Shown: positions 27,252-35,010 of the stretch, piece by piece | Numbering within the stretch: the first letter of the stretch is position 1 | Layout: each line of letters opens with the position of its first letter | Assembly: GCA_009731375.1 (NCBI GenBank) | Contig: BJOX01000113.1 | Span: 618,367 to 673,368, forward strand | DNA from: Paulinella micropora | Lineage: Eukaryota > Cercozoa > Imbricatea > Euglyphida | Direction of reading: 5' to 3' | Length of the DNA stretch: 55,002 bases | Position numbers and translations under genes: made by a program | The notes under the pieces: model-generated | Seen by the model: only the letters and a program-made list of their open reading frames with translations | Database searches by the model: none | What the model was told of the DNA's origin: nothing

Positions 27252-28005
27252 AGGGTAGTAAAGTTGGGCTCTCTCCAGATATGTCGACCCGCCTTTGATA
27301 TTTGTGTCACGGCAGCAATGTGACACGCGCATCTGAATCAATATGATGATGCGCGCGTCACATTGCCGACGAGCATCGTTTCGCGAGGAGACTCTCATTC
27401 CCTCAGATTTCAATGCTTGCATTGAAATTTCCCTGCAGCGAGCATTGAAATTTCAATGCATGAATTGAAATCACTTTTCACCTTTCAGTTCATGCATCAA
27501 AATTTCAATGCATCCTGCATTGGAATTTCAATGCATGCATTGAAATCAATTTTCAGATTCCAATGCATGTATTGAAATTCCAATGCAGGATGCATTGAAA
27601 TTTCCATGCATGCATTGAAAGCTGAAAACTGATTTCAATGCATGCATTGAAATTTCAATGCAGGATGCATTGAAATTTAAATGCATGCATTGAAAGCTGA
27701 AAAATGTTTTTAATGCATGCATTGAAATTTCAATGCATGATGCATTGCATTTTCAATGCATACATTGAAAGGTGAAAAATAATTTCAATGCATGCATTGA
27801 AATTTTTCAATGCATCCTCATGGGTGACGGTGTTCCACACCATGTCATCCAGCTGTTTACCACATTTTTCACGCAGCCAAGCCACACACCTCTTGCCATA
27901 GTGAATAGTAATACATTGCCCCAAAAAAATCGGCAACAAAGAACAAAGAACAACCACTCCCCTACTTTCAATCGCGACACAGTTTGGCTGAGAGCTATGC
28001 TGCGC

Positions 28006-28040
<35 letters not shown>

Positions 28041-28741
28041 NNNNNNNNNNCGCCTTCAGTACTCTGCTTCTTACTTCATCAGTGAAAACTATCCTTGCTC
28101 CTGGAGCACCTTCTACTCCCCGCATCTCTGTGCTCCTCCCGAAACTCAAGCGTTCGGCCGAGTCTTATCCTCATCTACAACCTGCCGACCATCATAACCC
28201 ATGATGGGTGTGTGTGGCTTGTCCACCCACAGCCTCCCCATCTGACTCTCGTGTTTAGGCACTACCACAGCACATAGTCCTGCCTCGTCCGCATCGACGA
28301 GGGACAATAAACCAAAGTTATATCCAGTCTGCAGTCGCAGTCTCTTTCCTGCTGGGACTGGATGCTGTTTTGCCCACAACTTCGCTATCTTCACCACATC
28401 CCCTCTTATCGCCTGTATATAACGAACACAAGGGAGATATACTATGAACAGAGGTAAGGAGATAGGGGTACATCATAAACACAGAGTACCTGGTTGGATT
28501 CGATGTTGGGAGCAGCTGATGTTGTGGAACTTCTGCTCCTCCGATGCGCTTGTGATTGCGGGTGCGTGGGTTGGCACCTTCTTCTTAAATGCTTCCCGTT
28601 GGAAAACCTCACACTGCGGCAGCCCGTGTCGATACACGGCAGGCTGATCCACGTTGCAGACGAAGACCAAGAATCTTCTCTTGGATAGTCCCTGGCCCAC
28701 GCATCCGCCTTCTTCAACATCGGGTACGCTTCTTTGAGCAT
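25763..28741 (-). pseudogene. Uncertain minus-strand coding remnants, function unknown
   Basis: Several minus-strand open segments look protein-like rather than repeat-like: 28,474-28,741, 28,146-28,397, 26,805-27,179, 26,394-26,738 and 25,763-26,086. The 28,146-28,397 segment contains GYNFGLLSLVDADEAGL. The 26,805-27,179 segment contains paired cysteines (CHSCGTES). The 25,763-26,086 segment is Lys/Arg/Glu-rich at its C-terminal end. They could be exons of one gene or pieces of a decayed transposon. I recognise no family and cannot place splice sites securely. A C-run with a 10-N gap (28,041-28,050) and the palindromic satellite interrupt the series. Confidence 0.3.
27405..27810. repeat. Second cluster of palindromic TGCATGCA satellite
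   Basis: Same unit as at 24,985, here in a higher-order pattern: the palindrome, then CAATGCAGGATGCATTG, then AAAGCTGAAAA linkers. This gives a repeat of roughly 60-70 nt. Confidence 0.9.
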
Positions 28742-28857
28742 CTAGAAGGTAATATGCCCCTTGCTGCCCCACCGAGAGTGACTGCGAAAGTACACACAAG
28801 AATGTATGTACATAAACCTTGACCTTGTAGAGTTTCAATGTATGCATGACAGGTCCT

Positions 28858-28879
28858 GTCGTATACATATACATATACG

Positions 28880-28933
<54 letters not shown>

Positions 28934-28975
28934 CATACATATACATATCGTATATATAACATATACATATACAGA
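28858..28975. repeat. (CATATA)n hexanucleotide microsatellite
   Basis: ACATAT repeats of about 110 nt in both-strand open frames with no coding value. It lies just upstream of the second host gene. Confidence 0.9.
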
Positions 28976-29006
28976 TCCGAAAATCGCCCCGTTATTCTGG
29001 AACCCC

Positions 29007-29602
29007 ATGGCTCCTTACCCTGACCGTCAAGACCTTTGCCTGGTGGAAGTTGTCCCGCCACGTCGTGGTGGTGCTGATGGTGGTCCTCGTGGGGGCGCGC
29101 GCGACGGCAACGGTGATAGCGGCTCCCATGGTGACAGTGGCAGCAGTGGCGGCAAAACGAGTCATGGCAGAGGCGGCGGCCGTGGTGGCAGCGGCAGTGG
29201 TGGCAGCGGCAGTGGTGGAGGCGGTGGTGGCGGTGGTGGCGGTGGCAAGGGCAAGCAAGCCGACGACCGGGTCAGCGACCAGTCGCTCACCAGTGAGCTC
29301 TACGATGGGAGCGCACTGCAAGACGGTGAGTACTCCGATGAGGAACCAGACGGTGATCGCCGCCCAGAGTTTGCCGCCAGTGCAGCAGCCGGAGGCGGTG
29401 CGAAAGGGAGAAGGGAGCCGGCAGTGGCGGCAGGGGGCAGCCCAGAAAAGCGCAGGCGGCAGATTTCACGGGGGAGTGCGCAATACCCGCGCTGAGGGCC
29501 GCGGTGGAGCGGGTGGGGGCGGTGGAGCAGCCATGCCTCTGACACTCCTGCCAAGATCCCTGCTACTGCCAAAAAAACCACAAATACTAATACTAATACT
29601 AA

Positions 29603-29634
<32 letters not shown>

Positions 29635-29838
29635 CTCCTCCTCCTCCTCCTCCTTCTTCTTCTTCTTCTTCTTCTTCTTCTCCTCCTCCTTGTTCTTCTT
29701 CTTCTTCTTCTTCTTCTTCTTCTTCTTCTTCTTCTTCTTCTTCTTCTCCTCCTCCTCCTCCTCCTCCTCCTTCTTCTTCTTCTTCTTCTTCTTCTTCTCC
29801 TCCTCCTCCTCCTCCTCCTCCTTCTTCTTCTTCTTCTT

Positions 29839-29890
<52 letters not shown>

Positions 29891-30354
29891 TTCTACTTCT
29901 TCTCCTTTCTTCCTTCTCCTCTTGAAGATGCAGCCGCCACTGCCGCCGCCCCTGCCGCTGCGAGGCCCAAAGAGAACGTCGGGGATGGCCCTACTTCTCC
30001 TCCTCCTCTTCTTGCTCCTGAACATGCAGCCGCCACTGCCGCCGCGAGGCCCAAAGAGAACGTCGGGGATGGCCCTACTTCTCCTTCTCCTCCTCTTCTT
30101 GCTCCTCCTGAACATGCAGCCGCCACTGCCGCCGCCACTGCCGCCGCGAGGCCCGAGAACGTCGCGGAAGGCCCTCTGCTCAATACTCGCGGAAAGTTTG
30201 TCGAAGGACAATGCTGCGAGGTGTTAGAAACCTGGCGTAGTTCGACAATATACACAGAAGATAGTTCGGTGCGGCCTGGAGCTTTAGTGGTATGTATGAA
30301 TGTATGTGTTGTATGTAATGTAATACTATGTATGTACGTATGTATGTATGTATG

Positions 30355-30385
<31 letters not shown>

Positions 30386-31131
30386 TATTGTATGTATGTA
30401 TATGTATGTATATGTATGTATGCATGTTTGCATGTATTTATTTATTTATATTATGTATGTATAGCATGCATGTACAACTCATCTTGCACTCATAGATCCT
30501 GTTGCTCCTGCATACATTAATAGTGCAACACATACAATATTGAAAACATACATATAATGTCAATGCATGCAAACAATTAGATGGTCGAACGTAACAATGT
30601 GGACGGAAACGTGATAGTCCGGACGACCTGCGACAAGGCCTCTGAGGAAATCGTGCCGGAGGCTGACCTGAAGCTGGTTCACCCTTCGTTCAAGGTTGGT
30701 GACAAGGTCACCACGAGTCCCTTCATGGGCACGTCTTATTGTGTAAAAAGACTGATGAAGTTGGTATGGAAGTCATTTCCACGGATCAGGCAATCATTGG
30801 CCAACTCAAACTANNNNNNNNNNATATTGGCCGACTCAAACTACGCCAACTTGAAAGCCACGGTGACCGAGGTACATGTATACATACCATATACAATATA
30901 CAATATATATATATATAGTATACATATATATATTTATATCATTATACATATATATATATATATATATCATTCTCTCTATCTCCAGTTTCTCAGGTAAAAC
31001 CTCCTACACAAGAAGGCTTCTCGCAAACGTGTTCGATTGAGTTCGAGCTCTTGGAAGAAAAACTCAAAGACACTGGCCTAGCACCAAAGCTTGTCAATCT
31101 TCCAGCTTGGTTACTGGTCGCTACTCAACCA

Positions 31132-31166
<35 letters not shown>

Positions 31167-31707
31167 GTATATATATGTATATATATACCTACCTTATAGC
31201 TACCAAGCGATACCCAGAGCGAAGAGTCCCAGTCCGCGACAGAAGACTCCAAGGACTACAGGAAGAAGAGATCAAGGTATATACAAGCACACACACACAC
31301 ATACATACATACGTATACATACATACATACATCAATGTAGGGGGAGCTCCTCGGCGAAAAACGTAAAGCCACAAAAAAAACACAAAAACAAAGGAAAAGA
31401 AGAGGAGAAAAGTGAAACGCCAGACGAGGAAGCACTTGCATTGGACCAAGATCAGGGCGACCTTCCACAAGGTAAGAACAGTATCTTTTAAATTATAATA
31501 ACATAAGCACTTGTATAATGTATTGACATTTTGACGAACATACCTAATAGTATGTACAGAGTTTTACATAAATATTATTGTGTGTACAGGACTACTTAAT
31601 AAGGATCTCATTGCTGACTGGCCGAACTACAAGAGTCTCTCATCTAATTTGATCCCAGAAGTCGAGGTAGATGCAGCAGACGTAGATGCAATGGTCGTCC
31701 ATACCAG
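29007..31707 (+). CDS. Unidentified multi-exon host gene (Gly-rich start, Ala/Pro repeats)
   Basis: From ATG 29,007 (MAPYPDRQDLCLVEVVPPRR) a Gly/Ser-rich, then acidic segment is open to 29,495. After a (CTT)n tract, an exon of about 29,928-30,289 encodes three tandem copies of an Ala/Pro unit containing RPKENVGDGPTSP, then KFVEGQCCEVLETW. Further likely exons start at 30,581 (VERNNVDGNVIVRTTC, ending near LVHPSFKVGDKV) and near 30,990, 31,200 and 31,340. The last one spans 31,590-31,707 (LLNKDLIADWPNYKSL) and is followed by GTGCC at 31,708. The KFVEG...VGDKV part loosely resembles Tudor/Agenet-type binding folds, but I cannot confirm this. A 10-N gap (30,814-30,823) is flanked by the same 17-nt word and one frame change occurs nearby. 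The virus lies in the intron opened at 31,708. Confidence 0.45.
29590..29890. repeat. (CTT)n/(CCT)n/(CTA)n trinucleotide tract
   Basis: About 300 nt of pyrimidine-rich trinucleotide repeats between two coding segments of the unidentified gene. It is either an intron with a very long polypyrimidine tract or a decayed coding repeat. Confidence 0.9.
30296..30470. repeat. (TATG)n microsatellite in intron
   Basis: (TATG)n directly after the donor at 30,290. Confidence 0.9.
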
Positions 31708-31759
31708 GTGCCTTTCTCTCTCTCTCTGTCTCTGTCCTCTCTCTCTCTGTCTCTATCCC

Positions 31760-31775
31760 TCTCTCTTTGTCTCTT

Positions 31776-31819
<44 letters not shown>

Positions 31820-31820
31820 T
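31760..31820. repeat. (TA)n tract at the host-virus border
   Basis: TATATA repeat immediately left of the inverted repeat. It is the last host-like sequence and probably the place where the virus joined the host intron. Confidence 0.8.
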
Positions 31821-32241
31821 CATTTATGTTCTATGGACAAGTCTATTCAAGTATTCAATACAAGCACATAAAGCACATAAAACACACACACGAAAACAGA
31901 AAAGAGACCTTTGTTTTACAAAAAGAGACCTTTGTTTTGTTAAGATCATTGAAAATTAAGCACACCAAGAGAGATTTAGACAAAATAACGACTACAAACC
32001 ATTTTATTTCATAAAATGATATACAAATCCTTTGTATATCCCATAAACTTCGTTTATGTGGTTTGTAGTCGTTATTTTGTCTAAATCTCTCTTGGTGTGC
32101 TTAATTTTCAATGATCTTAACAAAACAAAGGTCTCTTTTTGTAAAACAAAGGTCTCTTTTCTGTTTTCGTGTGTGTGTTTTATGTGCTTTATGTGCTTGT
32201 ATTGAATACTTGAATAGACTTGTCCATAGAACATAAATGAT
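31819..32241. repeat. 183-nt perfect inverted repeat with hairpin-forming centre (candidate viral telomere)
   Basis: The left arm 31,819-32,001 and right arm 32,059-32,241 are exact reverse complements over 183 nt, by base-by-base reading. The 57-nt centre is not a simple spacer but three small hairpins. Such a unit is what one obtains when a covalently closed hairpin end is opened and replicated. Each arm carries two copies of an 18-nt word (31,900-31,917 and 31,921-31,938 on the left). The telomere-resolvase-like gene starts 1.16 kb to the right. An assembly foldback artefact is the main alternative. Confidence 0.9.
32001..32058. other. Three consecutive 3-nt-loop hairpins at the palindrome centre (cloverleaf)
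   Basis: Hairpin 1, 32,001-32,017: ATTTTAT-TTC-ATAAAAT, 7 bp. Hairpin 2, 32,018-32,040: 10-bp stem GATATACAAA with loop TCC. Hairpin 3, 32,042-32,058: CATAAAC-TTC-GTTTATG, 7 bp. With the long arms paired, one strand folds as a four-way cloverleaf with hardly an unpaired base. On the complementary strand the loops are GAA, GGA and GAA; d(GNA) triloops closed by C-G, as in hairpin 3, are known to be unusually stable. The geometry recalls parvovirus terminal repeats, which have two such arms. Confidence 0.88.
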
Positions 32242-32260
32242 CATCCACATCACACCAAAT

Positions 32261-32308
32261 GGGGGAGGGGGGGCAACAATCGGCGTAGCCGATTGTGGGG
32301 GGAGGGGG
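32261..32308 (+). other. G-run / 9-bp hairpin / G-run element
   Basis: GGGGGAGGGGGGG (32,261-32,273), then a perfect 9-bp hairpin ACAATCGGC-GTA-GCCGATTGT (32,276-32,296), then GGGGGGAGGGGG (32,297-32,308). Four G-tracts around a hairpin could form a quadruplex with a stem-loop inside its long loop. It is 20 nt inside the terminal palindrome. No gene lies in 32,242-32,438. Confidence 0.75.
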
Positions 32309-32438
32309 CGATAGCCACACGACTAAGGGAAAAAAAGAGTTTTACTTTTTGCTTTTCTCCTTGGACAATCGGCAAAAAAAATCCTTTTTGACCAAAATTG
32401 GTGTATCCGCTACAGGGCTAACGATATTTTTTTGCTGA

Positions 32439-32870
32439 TCAGAATTGAAGGGATCTTAAAAATTTAATATTAGATTCCATATCTCTGTGCTCCTCTCTCT
32501 GTTCCTCTGTCAGTTTCTCCATCTGTTCTTCTTTCTGCTTCTCTGCTTCTTCCTCTTTCTGTTTGAGATATTCTCCTTTGTATTTATCCAATATTACTTT
32601 ATTAATTTCCCTGTATTTTTTCTGTTGCTCTTTAACCTTATCCTTATTTGATTTATAATATTCTCTTCGCTGTTTATTTATCTTCTCCTTGTTTGCTTCT
32701 CTATATTTTTTTTGCCGTTCTTTAACCTTCTCCTTGTTATTTTCTCTATATTTTTTTTGCTGTTCTTTAATCTTCTCCTTGTGTTTCATTTGATATCTTT
32801 CCCGATATCGTTGCTGTCGGGGATCGGGGGCGTTTAGAAAAACCTTTAATTCTTCTGTGGTATAACTCAT
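32439..32870 (-). CDS. Basic coiled-coil protein made of NKEK-type repeats
   Basis: A 143-residue protein of charged repeats with the consensus KYRENNKEKVKERQK, period about 13-16, forming a predicted long helix or coiled coil. The N-terminus is MSYTTEELKVFLNAPDP. The same repeat type follows the GIY-YIG domain in the proteins at 36,505 and 45,486, but no nuclease domain is present here. It may be a free-standing nucleic-acid-binding module or the remains of a third homing endonuclease. A TATA-like GTATAGTATAAAG stands just before the ATG. It is the gene nearest the viral end. Confidence 0.75.
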   Translation of the reverse strand: MSYTTEELKVFLNAPDPRQQRYRERYQMKHKEKIKEQQKKYRENNKEKVKERQKKYREANKEKINKQRREYYKSNKDKVKEQQKKYREINKVILDKYKGEYLKQKEEEAEKQKEEQMEKLTEEQREEHRDMESNIKFLRSLQF

Positions 32871-32984
32871 ACTTTATACTATACATAGTATATGCTTAAT
32901 ACATAATTCAATGATTGACCCTTACGATATCATTTTGTTATGTGATTGAATATAAGAGCACCCGCGAGAGATTGTCCCCTCCTA

Positions 32985-33290
32985 AGGGGTGTCCAACCCC
33001 ATGGTTGGCCGTGTCCGACCCGTCCCTGACAAGGTTGGACACTTTTTAGGTATTAAATTTCAATATTTATTATATTATTCTTCTTTCTATTAACTAAATT
33101 TTAACTTGTCCAACCTGTCCAACCTTTTATTAAGAAATAGTAAATTTTCCGAGGTGTCGGAGTTGTCTCTACTATACACTTTCCAAAATTTCTAAAAAAG
33201 AAGGTCGGACTCGGACACATTGGCCTACATTAATACTAACAAAAATTGTCTCTCTCACACTGCTACTATTAACAACAACTGTCCAAGTCG
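32985..33290. promoter_or_regulatory. Cluster of TGTCCAACC boxes upstream of telomere resolvase gene
   Basis: TGTCCAACC at 32,990-32,998, and adjoining tandem copies at 33,107-33,115 and 33,116-33,124. An inverted copy lies at 33,033-33,041, a TGTCCGACC variant at 33,012-33,020, inverted variants at 33,203-33,217 and a degenerate copy at 33,280-33,288. The region 32,871-33,400 carries no gene. The boxes look like iterons or operator sites, so they may be a replication origin or a control region for the flanking genes. Confidence 0.6.
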
Positions 33291-33400
33291 TTTTTAACAA
33301 CATTTAGAGACATATCGGGGGTAATTTAGATTTACTATTTAAAATAATTAAAATAATATAATTATTATNNNNNNNNNNGACTTGTCTATTATATACCAAG

Positions 33401-34720
33401 ATGTGGAGCGAAGATGACAGGAAATTTGTTAGACAATTAAGAGTTGCTACTACAGAAAATAAAATTTATGAGGTCGTGTCCAACTTCTACGATAGTGAGT
33501 TGAAACCAAGTATTGCCTTTCATAATGCCATTATATCGCTATTTAGCACACCAACGAATGATGAAGAGGTACTTGAAGCATTAAAAGTCATATATCCAAA
33601 ATATGCTATCGTGTATCCTAATTTGAATAGTAGAAGGCAAAGACTTTCTGAAGTAAGAAAAAAAGCAATAGAACCTTATCAAAGTGAAAAGGTATATGAA
33701 ATGAGCAAACTGGATAAATATTTTAATCTGAATGAAGACGAGCGGATTGATATCGTTGAGGGGTATAAGAAAGATGTTAAAGCAAAAAATGAACAAAAAA
33801 TACAAATTGATGTTCGTGATGTAATGGCTAAAATGAATGATATGATACTAAGTAATGACCCTTATCTTAAACTACTTGCTTTAATGATATCAATTGGAGC
33901 AAGGCCTGTTGAAATATTTGATAAAAACACATACGAATTGATACCAGATAAACCGAGTTGGTTGCGAGTGAATAACCTAGCAAAAAAGAGAGAAGGGCAA
34001 AAAAAGAATTGGACTGAGAGACCCGTCGTCCTTTTTACTCCTGAATTCGTAATAGAAAAAGTAAATTCAATACGGAACCATTTCAAAAAGAAAAAAGCAG
34101 TTATTATCAACAACGAGGGTGTGCTTGATAAACAAAAGAACAATGAACTAAACAAAAGAATTATTAAAATCTTTCCTTGGCTTTCGGAATACACACAGAA
34201 AAGTAGTATGTTGCGGAAACTATATGCTAGTTTGTCGTATAGTAATTTTGCCAATCCGAAAACCACTAATTACAATACGTGGCTAAGCAATGTGCTTGGT
34301 CATGGTGATTTACTGACTTCATTTAGTTATTCGTGGGTGAATGTGTTAGATCCAGAAGAGATTAAGGCGGAAGGAATCAAGACTGAACTTGAGGAGTTGA
34401 GACGAAAGATAGATTTATGTTTGAATTTAAATAATATTAATGAAACGGAAAGCGAAAACGGAGAAGAGGAATGCAAATATCAACCATTAGGAAAAAGGGC
34501 TAGTAGAGAGGACAAGTATAAATTGCTTGAACAGATATGGAACGATAATCCAAATATTACAAATATCAAACTGAGACAATTAAGCAAGATTGGAGCCGTT
34601 ATTGTTAATAACTTTATCAAAGAGAAAAAAGAAGTGCCACAAGAAGAAACCGCGACAGAGGAAGTAAAAGCACCAGTAAGACGAAGTGCTAGATTACTTA
34701 AACAGAAGGCTAATACTTAA
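33401..34720 (+). CDS. Telomere resolvase (protelomerase), TelN/TelK-like
   Basis: A 439-residue protein. The central domain carries the residues expected of the tyrosine-recombinase/telomere-resolvase fold: R168 (SIGARPVEIF), K195 or K196 (AKKREGQ), R272 (MLRKLYASLSY), H301 (LGHGD) and Y310 (SFSYSWVNV). The spacing (about 27, 76, 29 and 9) is close to TelN/TelK (about 25, 83, 32 and 9). The HxxR box of Xer/lambda integrases is missing; S269 takes its histidine place, as expected for resolvases rather than integrases. Such enzymes cut palindromic telomere junctions and reseal them as closed hairpins. An acidic helix follows, then a Lys/Arg-rich tail with a possible helix-turn-helix (residues about 370-410). 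ATG follows CTATTATATACC by a few nt. An integrase-type role remains possible. Confidence 0.8.
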   Translation: MWSEDDRKFVRQLRVATTENKIYEVVSNFYDSELKPSIAFHNAIISLFSTPTNDEEVLEALKVIYPKYAIVYPNLNSRRQRLSEVRKKAIEPYQSEKVYEMSKLDKYFNLNEDERIDIVEGYKKDVKAKNEQKIQIDVRDVMAKMNDMILSNDPYLKLLALMISIGARPVEIFDKNTYELIPDKPSWLRVNNLAKKREGQKKNWTERPVVLFTPEFVIEKVNSIRNHFKKKKAVIINNEGVLDKQKNNELNKRIIKIFPWLSEYTQKSSMLRKLYASLSYSNFANPKTTNYNTWLSNVLGHGDLLTSFSYSWVNVLDPEEIKAEGIKTELEELRRKIDLCLNLNNINETESENGEEECKYQPLGKRASREDKYKLLEQIWNDNPNITNIKLRQLSKIGAVIVNNFIKEKKEVPQEETATEEVKAPVRRSARLLKQKANT

Positions 34721-34985
34721 CCACAATCAATGGCGGTTCGTGATATCTTGCTCTAATATTAGACTCATGTCTGTAGCAATTAATGGAACAGATTGTGAAA
34801 AACTGGACACCATCTACATTATCAATATCAACTGCTATGATAGGAGGGTGCGACTGGAATGTGCGAGACAAGCCACATATATTACAAAATTCTTTTTTAT
34901 AATCCTGCTGGGACATTTCCGAATAAACAAATGTCCTTATGTGTCCAACTATATCCGCGGGCAAATCGCGTATAATCACTGACAT
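34710..34985 (-). CDS. Small zinc-binding-type protein, unknown function
   Basis: A 91-residue protein. The N-terminus LPADIVGHIRTFVYSEM is faintly F-box-like. It is followed by CNICG and, 30 residues on, FTICSINCYRH, a CxxC...CSxxC arrangement like FCS/MYM-type treble-clef zinc fingers. The gene converges on the resolvase gene and overlaps its 3' end by 11 nt. Its start shares a 25-bp divergent promoter with the gene at 35,011. I do not recognise the family. Confidence 0.7.
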   Translation of the reverse strand: MSVIIRDLPADIVGHIRTFVYSEMSQQDYKKEFCNICGLSRTFQSHPPIIAVDIDNVDGVQFFTICSINCYRHESNIRARYHEPPLIVVKY

Positions 34986-35010
34986 ATTTTATATTATACA
35001 TTAATATAAT
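34986..35010. promoter_or_regulatory. 25-bp divergent promoter
   Basis: The whole spacer between two divergent ATGs is A/T with single C and G, containing TATATTATA and, on the other strand, TATAATATA. Both genes must take their start signals from this short AT box. Confidence 0.65.

Noticed and set aside
33401-34720. Phage-type tyrosine integrase (Xer/lambda)
   Set aside because: H-x8-Y ending fits both, but the HxxR histidine is replaced by serine and the residue spacing plus neighbouring palindrome favour a telomere resolvase. Kept only as an alternative.
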